This document shows, in pieces, positions 17,167 to 24,752 of a stretch of 64,000 nt of DNA. Under the pieces are notes generated by a model, which was not told the DNA's origin, did not search any database, and was given only the letters and a program-made list of their open reading frames with translations. The DNA comes from Bacteroidales bacterium UBA7258 (GTDB taxonomy: Bacteria > Bacteroidota > Bacteroidia > Bacteroidales > UBA932), in contig DKSK01000030.1 in NCBI GenBank assembly GCA_002472565.1, positions 29,197 to 93,196 of the forward strand, written 5' to 3'. Position 1 is the first letter of the stretch. Each line of letters starts with the position of its first letter. A program made the translations under genes and the position numbers.

Positions 17167-17793
17167 TTATACTATATAAGATTGGAGAGGCTCGACCAGC
17201 AGGGTGGAGGAATTGAGGACTTCGGTCACCTTGATCGGGGTTCCGGTAGGAATCTGATCCCCGTCGGTCACGGCGTCATATTCTCTTACGGACTGGTTGA
17301 TTGTTATCTGGACCTTGCCAGAGCCCTTCCTCTCCCCCGGGATCGGCAGATACGCGGTGCCTTCGCAGCCAACGGCGGATCTCCAGACATTAATGTTGCC
17401 TGACTGCTGCATCTTTCCGAGGAGACGGAACATGTAGAAGATGGCGGCGACAAGGGCGGTTCCGACCAGGACTGAGAGCAGATAGAGAATGAAATCCGAC
17501 TTGATGCTTCCCCGCAGGAGAATGGCCGTCCAGCCGAAACCGAGGAGGAAATTCACCATGTTCCTGAAAGTGAGAATGCCCATGCCGTTCCCCATGTCGG
17601 CGGCATCGGGGCTGAGGTCCCCGGGAGCGTCAAAGCCTCCGACGTCTCCGGTTCCGAAATCCATGTCTGAGGAGGAATCAGCTCCCAGGAAGGTCAGAAT
17701 GCTCTGAATGATGAAAATCAAAGAGGCAATAATGGTTACGATCCATGTCGATTTTGTCACGACATCCATTGTGGCCCAAGCTTCGCTAATCAT
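17167..17793 (-). CDS. NfeD-like membrane protein, flotillin partner
   Basis: 208 aa. Three membrane segments (about 17-37, 75-95 and 103-123) are separated by a 35-residue Asp/Gly-rich loop (GTGDVGGFDAPGDLSPDAAD). A C-terminal OB-fold domain ends the protein ('VGCEGTAYLPIPGERKGSGKVQI', then 'GTPIKVTEVLNSSTLLVEPL'). This is the YqiJ-type NfeD that accompanies flotillins; the family is thought to help partition them in membranes. It is the first gene of the three-gene operon and has a candidate promoter 20 nt upstream. Confidence 0.85.
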   Translation of the reverse strand: MISEAWATMDVVTKSTWIVTIIASLIFIIQSILTFLGADSSSDMDFGTGDVGGFDAPGDLSPDAADMGNGMGILTFRNMVNFLLGFGWTAILLRGSIKSDFILYLLSVLVGTALVAAIFYMFRLLGKMQQSGNINVWRSAVGCEGTAYLPIPGERKGSGKVQITINQSVREYDAVTDGDQIPTGTPIKVTEVLNSSTLLVEPLQSYIV

Positions 17794-17812
17794 AGTCTAA
17801 ATGTTTTCTCGA

Positions 17813-17842
17813 CAAATATAACCTTTTAATATCGAAAAACAA
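17813..17842 (-). promoter_or_regulatory. Candidate promoter of the NfeD-flotillin operon
   Basis: On the minus strand TATATTTG (17813-17820) matches the -7 element. TTG (complement of 17840-17842) lies 19 nt upstream, at the place of the -33 element. The leader before the NfeD ATG would be about 10-15 nt. Confidence 0.6.
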
Positions 17843-17949
17843 TAATTTTTACTAAAATTTCAGAAAATAATTGACGAGAATTAGAAATATGCTCTGCAAT
17901 TCCGGAAGAGCGGGAAGACCTCTGGGGCAGAAGATGTCGGGAGAATTGT

Positions 17950-17957
17950 TAAATTTG
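17950..17957 (+). promoter_or_regulatory. Candidate -7 element for the YD-like secreted protein gene
   Basis: TAAATTTG matches TAnnTTTG and ends only 5 nt before the ATG at 17963, so the mRNA would be leaderless or nearly so. Confidence 0.45.
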
Positions 17958-17962
17958 CAAGG

Positions 17963-19432
17963 ATGGATTCCTCGTTCCTGATATCTTTGCTGCTCTTGTC
18001 CGCCTCGGTTCTGCCGCCGGCGGAGCATGGGACTTCATTTGCCCGGACCCCCGCGCCTTCCGACAGCCTCGGAATCACTGTCGCGGACAGCCTCGGCCCC
18101 ATCGCGGCAGACAGCCTCGGAATCCTCGTCTCCGACAGCCTCGGCCCCGAGGTTTCCCCGCCATTCCGAACGGAGATGCTTTCCGGCCCAATAGCCTCGG
18201 CTGATTACCAGGCGCTTGACTTCAACGAAAGGTCCACGGACGGCTTCGGGACAAGCTTCGAAGAAAAAAGCGGAGGAGTCTTCGGCAAAGTCAGATCCAT
18301 GCGAGCCGTTGAATATGAAGTAAGTCCGGAAAGTGGCAGGATCCTCAACACCATTGAAATAAAATACGACCTCAAAGGAAGTCCAGTAGAAGAGAGGATA
18401 GAAGACGCCTGGGGATGTCTGGAACGCAATACCACGATTGACTACGGAACCCTCTGGCAGATAACGGAGAAGCTCAGGAGGATACGCAGATATAGCTTGC
18501 CCCGATCCTCAGATTCCGTCTTCACGGCGCCTGACGGAAAGACGGCCGTCGGAGACACCAGCTTCACAGTCATCGGCTTCGGAGGAGCCCCGAAGGGAAG
18601 CGACGGTTACCTTGACGGGAGGCTCGTCTCCAAAGGCATCTTCGACTCAAAAGGCAGGCTGGCTCAGATGGAAACATACTCCTATCAAGACGGAAAGAGA
18701 CTTCTGAAAGACGTCCGGGTCTTCGGCTACGCGGATGACGGAAGTCTCGCTTCCATGGCCGTCTACGATGAGGCTGGGGCGCTGCGGTCGGTCAGCCTCC
18801 CCTCGAAGACCGGGAAGGAGGAGAAGATCACCGGCCAGAGGCATGAAGCATACGAGTACAGATACGATGTAAAGGGCAGGCTGAAGGCCATGAAAAATCT
18901 TGACGGAGAAGGGAAGGTCCTCAAGGCTATGACATATTCTTACTCGGACAAGGGCGGACTCCAGAGGGTCTGTCTCAGCGATGGAGAAGGGAAGCTTCTG
19001 GAAGTGGCAAACTATCGCCAGGCAGGAGGAAGGCCCTATGAATCAGAGGTCTACGCCATGACAGGAGAAGCCCCTGGCCAGGACTCCATCCTCCTTCGCA
19101 AAATCCAGTTCGGGAAAGACGGAAAGATAGCCAGGACAAGTTTCTACGCTCCGGACGGCAGCCTCATCGGCTCGAGGGTCTTCGACTCTCACGGGAACCC
19201 TTCAAGCACGACGGTTTATGGAGATTCGCTCTCGACGGTGCGCCGCTACGATTACAAATTCGACGAACATGGCAGCTGGACAGAGCGGAGCGAAATATCC
19301 GGAGCCAGAGTAGTCTCGGTAACTCTCAGAACCATCGATTATTACACCGACCTGAGCGGAGACATGGAGGTAAGAGCCCCGCTTGAAGGCGAGGCCGTCA
19401 TGGACGAGAAGCTGGAGAGGAAATCCGAATAA
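17963..19432 (+). CDS. Secreted protein of unknown function with YD/RHS-like repeats and an octapeptide repeat
   Basis: 489 aa. The hydrophobic N-terminus (FLISLLLLSASVL) is a likely signal peptide. Residues about 34-65 are four perfect-length 8-residue repeats beginning DSLG. From about 90 on, the protein consists of repeated units such as 'FDSKGRLAQMETYSYQDGK', 'YDVKGRLKAMKNLDGEGK' and 'FDSHGNPSSTTVYGD', resembling the Y-D/G-R-L pattern of RHS/YD or toxin_YD-like beta repeats. It lacks an RHS core or toxin domain. It is probably a periplasmic or surface beta-rich protein; no enzymatic motif is visible. It has its own promoter and ends 2 nt from the stop of the convergent phosphatase gene. 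Confidence 0.7.
   Translation: MDSSFLISLLLLSASVLPPAEHGTSFARTPAPSDSLGITVADSLGPIAADSLGILVSDSLGPEVSPPFRTEMLSGPIASADYQALDFNERSTDGFGTSFEEKSGGVFGKVRSMRAVEYEVSPESGRILNTIEIKYDLKGSPVEERIEDAWGCLERNTTIDYGTLWQITEKLRRIRRYSLPRSSDSVFTAPDGKTAVGDTSFTVIGFGGAPKGSDGYLDGRLVSKGIFDSKGRLAQMETYSYQDGKRLLKDVRVFGYADDGSLASMAVYDEAGALRSVSLPSKTGKEEKITGQRHEAYEYRYDVKGRLKAMKNLDGEGKVLKAMTYSYSDKGGLQRVCLSDGEGKLLEVANYRQAGGRPYESEVYAMTGEAPGQDSILLRKIQFGKDGKIARTSFYAPDGSLIGSRVFDSHGNPSSTTVYGDSLSTVRRYDYKFDEHGSWTERSEISGARVVSVTLRTIDYYTDLSGDMEVRAPLEGEAVMDEKLERKSE
18062..18157 (+). repeat. Four tandem 24-nt repeats inside the YD-like protein gene
   Basis: The 11-mer GACAGCCTCGG recurs at 18062, 18086, 18110 and 18134, exactly 24 nt apart. 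It encodes four DSLGxxxx octapeptides that alternate DSLGI and DSLGP, right after the signal peptide. The phase is preserved, so copy number could change without a frameshift. Confidence 0.85.
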
Positions 19433-19434
19433 GT

Positions 19435-20817
19435 TCAGAGCCGCTCAAACTCGGCTTCCGCCTTGTCCGCCACCTCAGAATAATACTCCCTGAGCTTGTT
19501 CCATGAATAATAAGGACCGCTTACGGATTCCACAGGCAGACTTGCCTCTTTTCCATTCAGCATGACCTTTACCAAGGTATCTCCCTCGCCATTATTTGGA
19601 CGATAGAAGACCAGGACGAAATTGCAGGCCATAGGTATGTCATATACAGCCCAGTTCGGGATCACTACCGACGGATCGGAGCTGCTGATTCCGAAATTAT
19701 TCACTCCCATCAGAGAAAGGAGCGGCATGAGGCCCGTGTCGTGGCCGAAGCGGAGTCTGAGAGCCGTCCCGTCTTTCAGGTCTTCGTCCGCGCAGGCGAT
19801 AAAATTCTTGAGCAAGGAATATGTCGAGAGGGCCACGGCCTTGTCCGACTGAGGAGAAAGTCCGTAATTCAGGTAGCCATTATAGACATAGATCTTGTAC
19901 ATGGCTGAGAGCTGGGAATCGCTCAGGAAGGAGGAAAAATCAGGCTTCATGTCCATGCAGGGAGCATCGATGATGATATGGCGCATGGCGCTGGAAAAGC
20001 CGGAACGTCCGCTCTTGAAACGCCTGTGGGCAAAGAGAGGATCCTTGAGGAATTCGGCGCAAATGCTGATTTTGTCTTCCCCGAGGGACTTGTCAAGAGA
20101 ATCCAGGGTAAAGCGTCCCTCGGGGCTGATCTTGACACGGACAGGCTTCGGCAGGGCGGCCCCTGTGGAGGGGTCGAGCAGGCGGACGAGGGTCCTCGAA
20201 GCCTCGGCTTCAAGACTGAGGTCAGGATCGAGAGAAGAAAGTTCGGAAACTTCGGCCTGCATGCTCATGGCGGTACGTAGCACATTCGTACTCATCGCCT
20301 TGGCTCTGGTCTTGCCCTTGAAGACTTCTGGATAAGACTCATAGAGCCACTTGGCTATCTCCTGATGCTGGCGATAGCCGACCTGAGTCAATTCTCCTTC
20401 CCTACCGTCTATCAAAGGGAAAATCTTAGAATAGCGCCTCAGAAATTCCTCTCCCTTCGCAGTCAGCTGGGCGGAATCTTTCGCCTCCGTGAGGAAATTC
20501 ATCAGGCGGGAATGATAGCCGTCTCCGATGCAATATCTGGCCCCATGGCGCACAAGGGTGCTGATATACACTGGCTTGTAGCCCTTAGGGGCGGGTGTGC
20601 CTCCGTCAAGGGCCTTCTTCGTCCTCGAGAGTAGGAGAGGGCGAGAATCGTAAAGAGCATAATTTCCTGACGAAAGACTTATGTCACGGCTGAGGACGGA
20701 ATCAAGTTCGGCCATGGTCATCAATTCGCGGCTCCCGGAAGAGGGAGCCTGGGCATAGGCGGCAATCGTTAGGAGAGAGGCCGCGGCGAGAGTAAAGACT
20801 TTGTTTGAAAGTGTCAT
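19435..20817 (-). CDS. Histidine acid phosphatase (phytase-like), exported
   Basis: 460 aa with a signal peptide (MTLSNKVFTLAAASLLTIAAYAQ). It is a histidine phosphatase clade 2 enzyme: the catalytic 'VRHGAR' is at 89-94 (nucleophile H91), and the proton-donor 'FGHDTGL' is at H359-D360, the HD arrangement of acid phosphatases and phytases such as AppA, rather than the HAE of MINPP. It hydrolyses phosphomonoesters in the periplasm or at the surface. The gene starts 5 nt after the PKD-like lipoprotein gene and is the last gene of a SusC-SusD operon. This implies that the imported ligand carries phosphate or is released by phosphate removal; phytate or another inositol/sugar phosphate is plausible but unproven. 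Confidence 0.88.
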   Translation of the reverse strand: MTLSNKVFTLAAASLLTIAAYAQAPSSGSRELMTMAELDSVLSRDISLSSGNYALYDSRPLLLSRTKKALDGGTPAPKGYKPVYISTLVRHGARYCIGDGYHSRLMNFLTEAKDSAQLTAKGEEFLRRYSKIFPLIDGREGELTQVGYRQHQEIAKWLYESYPEVFKGKTRAKAMSTNVLRTAMSMQAEVSELSSLDPDLSLEAEASRTLVRLLDPSTGAALPKPVRVKISPEGRFTLDSLDKSLGEDKISICAEFLKDPLFAHRRFKSGRSGFSSAMRHIIIDAPCMDMKPDFSSFLSDSQLSAMYKIYVYNGYLNYGLSPQSDKAVALSTYSLLKNFIACADEDLKDGTALRLRFGHDTGLMPLLSLMGVNNFGISSSDPSVVIPNWAVYDIPMACNFVLVFYRPNNGEGDTLVKVMLNGKEASLPVESVSGPYYSWNKLREYYSEVADKAEAEFERL

Positions 20818-20822
20818 TGATA

Positions 20823-22319
20823 TCAGCTGATTCTATATTTATAAAGCATTGCTACAGGCTTGTCCACTACGCCTTCATAGGCCTTGACCAGAGTGTCGTC
20901 AGAGAACTGATAGACGTAGACGCTCCCCTTTCTACCCTGGCGGGAAGGGTTATATGTCAGGACATAGAGGAGATTTTCCCCAGCTGTCCTGGCTCCTCTT
21001 CCTCCGATGTTCGTAGCGAGAGCCACGATGGTTTCGCCCTGGGGCAAAGTAATGGCCGGAGAAGTCCCCGGAGGCGTAGACAGCCCCCAGTGATAAATGG
21101 CATTGTCGTAGGTATAATAGACGTCGTTCGTGGCCAGGGTGTTGACGAACATGGACTTGGAGTCCATCTTGACTCCCTCCGCCGAAGTAAATTCTCTCAC
21201 CTGGTTCCAGGTCCTGCCATTGTAGTTTCCGGACATTATCTTATACGAAGAAGGGTCCGTCTTGCTCCTCAGAAGATAATACATGGCTGTGGAGCTGGTC
21301 CGCTGACGAGCGGCACAGGCATTAACGATTTCATAGCCTTCTTCCGAGAGATAGCGGAGGCCTTGGGAGGCACTGTATCTCGAAAGCACGGAATCCCGGC
21401 TGAAGAGCCTCGGAGTCATATTGTTTCTTCCAGTGGCGGAGCTCCGGTTGAAGGTGTAGGCTATGCCCTTTATCTCCGAAAGAGTCTCCATATTATCCAT
21501 CTCGGTGGCGTAGAGCATATTCATGTCATACTTGAAGACCCTGCGCTCAGGAGAAAGGAAATAGGCCGAAATGAGGCCTCCGGACATGGCGTTGTCTCCT
21601 GCGAAGGTCTCAAGGCAGGTGCCGAAGCTCTTCATGGATGATACCGAAAGCAGCTCCATTGTGGAAGGGTCTATGTTGTAGATGGAGCCATTGTCGTCAT
21701 TCGTGGCTATCATGAAGAGGGACGAGGTTGACGAAGAGCTGGCGTAATCGAGCAGGGCCATCGTTGTGACCTTCTTCATGGATCCGGAAGAGGGCGTGAA
21801 GATGCTGTAGATGAAATCTTCTTTCCCCACGGCAGCCTCTTCCGAAGTCAGGGTCTGGATGAAGCTCAGATGACCTTCCCCTTCATCGTCGTTGCTCAGG
21901 ATGGCGAGGCCTTCGTCGAAGCCGGCGTTCACGTTCAAGGTGAAATATTTATAGGCGATGCTTTCTCCATTGTCGACACGCAGCCTCAGGAGGAAGGATC
22001 CGACCTTGGAGAAGGTGTAGTCGATGGTCTGGCTTGAGGAAATCTCGGTCATCGACTGGAAAGCATCGGAGGAAGTGGCGGAAGTGGAGCGAGGGCCGTA
22101 GACCCAGGTATAGGTGCACTCCTCCCCTCTAACGTTCTCCACGCTGAGGCCTTCGTAATGAAGGGTTTCGTTCACGAGGGTATTGATGGTATCAGAGACC
22201 GCCCCCACGCTGAGCGGTGCGAGCGCGTGGGTGTCTCCGTTGTCGTCCACATCATAGCAAGCCGCCGCGGCAAGACAGAGAGCCCCGGTCATAAGATATC
22301 TGAAGATAATATTTTTCAT
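20823..22319 (-). CDS. PKD-like family lipoprotein of a SusCD locus
   Basis: 498 aa. A lipobox-type signal peptide ends at 'LAAAACYD'. The first ~125 residues contain a PKD-like beta-sandwich ('YTWVYGPRS', 'YTFSKVGSFLLRLRVDNG' and 'YKYFTLNVNA'). The rest is probably a beta-propeller ('LSFIQTL', 'KVTTMALLDYAS', 'VYYTYDNAIYHW'). Proteins of this kind are surface glycan- or ligand-binding lipoproteins found after SusD and DUF4843 genes in Bacteroidetes. It lies 12 nt from the DUF4843 gene and 5 nt from the phosphatase. Ligand unknown. Confidence 0.8.
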   Translation of the reverse strand: MKNIIFRYLMTGALCLAAAACYDVDDNGDTHALAPLSVGAVSDTINTLVNETLHYEGLSVENVRGEECTYTWVYGPRSTSATSSDAFQSMTEISSSQTIDYTFSKVGSFLLRLRVDNGESIAYKYFTLNVNAGFDEGLAILSNDDEGEGHLSFIQTLTSEEAAVGKEDFIYSIFTPSSGSMKKVTTMALLDYASSSSTSSLFMIATNDDNGSIYNIDPSTMELLSVSSMKSFGTCLETFAGDNAMSGGLISAYFLSPERRVFKYDMNMLYATEMDNMETLSEIKGIAYTFNRSSATGRNNMTPRLFSRDSVLSRYSASQGLRYLSEEGYEIVNACAARQRTSSTAMYYLLRSKTDPSSYKIMSGNYNGRTWNQVREFTSAEGVKMDSKSMFVNTLATNDVYYTYDNAIYHWGLSTPPGTSPAITLPQGETIVALATNIGGRGARTAGENLLYVLTYNPSRQGRKGSVYVYQFSDDTLVKAYEGVVDKPVAMLYKYRIS

Positions 22320-22331
22320 GTTCCGGAAAGA

Positions 22332-23276
22332 CTAATTGAAATAACCATACGGACCGTCGATAGGGCTCGCCCAGCCGACGGCGGCATTGATATTCACGGC
22401 GAGGTCCATATCCTCCCAGTTCGGATCCTCTGGATGGTCCTTGTAATACTGCCTGTAATAGTCATAAAGGGGCTTCATGACGAAGATGGCCCAGCTCGAT
22501 GAATAGGCGTAGGACTGTCTCCAGAAAGAAGTCATCCTCATCTGGGTGGTCGTGAGAAGCTCCGGGTTCGGGCTGTCAAGGTTATAGCCGAAAAGCTCGG
22601 CATTATGCTCGAAGAAGGCCGGATGGGTCTCCTTAGTGGCGTGGAAATATTCCAGCATCTTGCGGTATTTGGCAGGATAGAAATTACCCAGGTCATAATG
22701 CCAGCCAAGCGGCTTGTTCAAGGCTGTCCGCCACCAATTAGGGCAGGCCGGGTCGCCGTCATTGACATAGACTATAAATTCCGGGGTCAGGATGGCAGAG
22801 GTGGAAGAGCTGTCAGGGGCGCAAGGGTCGAATTCGTCGTTGGAGGAGAGTCTTATGCCGACTTTCACATAGCATGAATCCAGCATCTTCGGGGTGCGGC
22901 GGAGAATTACTTTGAGCGTGCCGCTTACTTCTCCCGCCGGGATTACCAGATCGTCCACCGTAAAGTCCTCGCCGTAGACGGCGGAGACAAGCGGATAGGT
23001 GACGGAACCCATGCTGATGCTCTCGCCGGACTCGGCCCCGAAATATTCGAGGGCGTAGGTCCTGTCATGGTCTACCGGATTGCCCATCACGTAGACCTTG
23101 GTGCTGACCGAAACCGTGTCGTCGGCCAGGAGGGCGAAGGACTCGCTGTGGGTCTGGAGCGATTCGTTGAAATAAAGCTTCGGCTTCTGGCTGTTGTCGT
23201 ACATCAGCCAGGTATCGTTGCACGAAACGGCCGAAAGCAGGGCCGCCACGGCCAGGAGAATATATCTTGTCTTCAT
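22332..23276 (-). CDS. DUF4843 domain lipoprotein of a SusCD locus
   Basis: 314 aa lipoprotein with the lipobox region 'LLSAVSCNDTW'. 'MYDNSQKPKLYFN' followed by a two-part beta-sandwich region and the tail 'CPNWWRTALNKPLGWHYDLGNFYPAKYRKMLEYF' is typical of DUF4843 proteins encoded after susD. These are presumed accessory surface binding proteins. It is the third gene of the operon, 12 nt from both neighbours. Confidence 0.82.
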   Translation of the reverse strand: MKTRYILLAVAALLSAVSCNDTWLMYDNSQKPKLYFNESLQTHSESFALLADDTVSVSTKVYVMGNPVDHDRTYALEYFGAESGESISMGSVTYPLVSAVYGEDFTVDDLVIPAGEVSGTLKVILRRTPKMLDSCYVKVGIRLSSNDEFDPCAPDSSSTSAILTPEFIVYVNDGDPACPNWWRTALNKPLGWHYDLGNFYPAKYRKMLEYFHATKETHPAFFEHNAELFGYNLDSPNPELLTTTQMRMTSFWRQSYAYSSSWAIFVMKPLYDYYRQYYKDHPEDPNWEDMDLAVNINAAVGWASPIDGPYGYFN

Positions 23277-23288
23277 TTCTCTTCCTCC

Positions 23289-24740
23289 TTATTCAATGTT
23301 GTTCCTGTTTTCGTACTCGGCGTCAGGAATCTGCACGGTGTAGGTGCTTGTAAGTTTCCCGCTGAGGTCGAGTCCGCTGGCGGAGTGGATGTCCATGCCG
23401 TCTCTCTTCATCTGGAGCCACATGAGGCCCTCGCCGTAGAATTCGCGGCGGCGTTCCCGCAAGAGCATGTCGGAGGTCAGGGCGGTCTCCGTCCCGGCTA
23501 TAGGGTCCATGCCCCTGGTCACGGTGACGGCGTCGTAGTACTCCTTGGCCCTCTCGTTGTCGGAAGAAAGATAGAATTCGGCCATGATGTAGTACATCTC
23601 CGGAAGACGAAGAATCGTGGAGCCGAGAATGTTCTGGCCCGTGTAGGAAGAAGCGTCTCCGGAATTGTAGTAGATGGTGTTGACGAACTTGATGAGCCGC
23701 CGGTCTACGTCATCGAACCATGCGCCCACCCTGTAGTCGGACCTCTCCGGGGAGGCGTCTTCCTCATAGAGAGACTGCCAGTCGGAGGCGAGGGCGAAGG
23801 AAGTGGCCGAGCTGCTGCTGATGCCGAAGAGGCGGGCGCAGCTCTCGTCCCAGTCCTGGCTGTAGAAGCCGAAGATTGTCTCCCTTGTGTCTATGGTGCC
23901 GTTGTCAGGATGAACGAAGTCTGAAAGCGGCCTGAAGCTGAATTTTCCGCTGTCGATGACCTTGCGGGCGTAGGCCGCGGCGTTCTCGAGGTCGCCCATG
24001 ACCCAGTAGACCCTGGCCAGGAGGGCCCTGACCGCGTAGAGATTCATGTGGATCATCCTGGTGGAGGTGAAGCCCGTGGCGAGATTGCTCCTCTCCGCCG
24101 TCATTAAGTTTTCATCCGCATATTCAAGGCTCTCGGCCTCCTTGAGGTCAGAGATGATATGAGCGAAGACCTCGTCGAGGCTGGAGAAAGGTGTGACATC
24201 GAAGGTATACTCGGTCACGTATGGGATGGCCTGTTTTTTCTCCTCGTCCGAAGCCCAGAATGGCGGGGCGAAGAATTCTGCAAGCTGGAAATGGACAAGA
24301 GCCCTGAGAGCAAGAGCCTCCCCATGATAGAGGTCGATGTTCTCATAATTCGGCTTATCTTCTTCGACATGGGAGATAATATTGTTGATATGGTTGATGT
24401 ACTTGTAGGCATTCGACCACATGCTGCTTCTATATGATGTAGGACCGGCCGAAGTCCATTCCGCCCTTGCGAAATTGCCCCAGATATAGCTGGTCATGCT
24501 CGTAATATTCTGCGAAAGGACTTCCGGCAGATAGACAAAGCAGCCGCCGTAGGCATAGCTGTCGCCGCCGAGTTCGCTGTAGACTCCGTACAGGGCATCC
24601 TCATAGCCTTCGGAAGACGAGAACATGTCTTTGTCGAAGACCTCGCCCTTCGGGTTCACGTCAAGGTATTCTCCGCAGCCCCCGAGCAGGAAAGCCGCGG
24701 CGGCGATGGCCGAAATCTTTATATATATTGAGTTTCTCAT
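23289..24740 (-). CDS. SusD/RagB family surface lipoprotein
   Basis: 483 aa. The signal peptide ends at 'AAAFLLGGCGEYLDVNPKG', a lipobox followed by the 'YLDVxPxG' start usual in SusD proteins. Helical TPR-like segments ('EALALRALVHFQLAEFF', 'AVRALLARVYWVMGDLENAAAYARKVID') and the C-terminal 'ILRLPEMYYIMAEFYL' and 'RERRREFYGEG' motifs are classical. It is the lipoprotein lid that captures ligand for the SusC channel. It lies 12 nt after susC. The ligand cannot be predicted directly, but the locus ends with a phosphatase. Confidence 0.93.
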   Translation of the reverse strand: MRNSIYIKISAIAAAAFLLGGCGEYLDVNPKGEVFDKDMFSSSEGYEDALYGVYSELGGDSYAYGGCFVYLPEVLSQNITSMTSYIWGNFARAEWTSAGPTSYRSSMWSNAYKYINHINNIISHVEEDKPNYENIDLYHGEALALRALVHFQLAEFFAPPFWASDEEKKQAIPYVTEYTFDVTPFSSLDEVFAHIISDLKEAESLEYADENLMTAERSNLATGFTSTRMIHMNLYAVRALLARVYWVMGDLENAAAYARKVIDSGKFSFRPLSDFVHPDNGTIDTRETIFGFYSQDWDESCARLFGISSSSATSFALASDWQSLYEEDASPERSDYRVGAWFDDVDRRLIKFVNTIYYNSGDASSYTGQNILGSTILRLPEMYYIMAEFYLSSDNERAKEYYDAVTVTRGMDPIAGTETALTSDMLLRERRREFYGEGLMWLQMKRDGMDIHSASGLDLSGKLTSTYTVQIPDAEYENRNNIE

Positions 24741-24752
24741 CGTTTCATGTTT

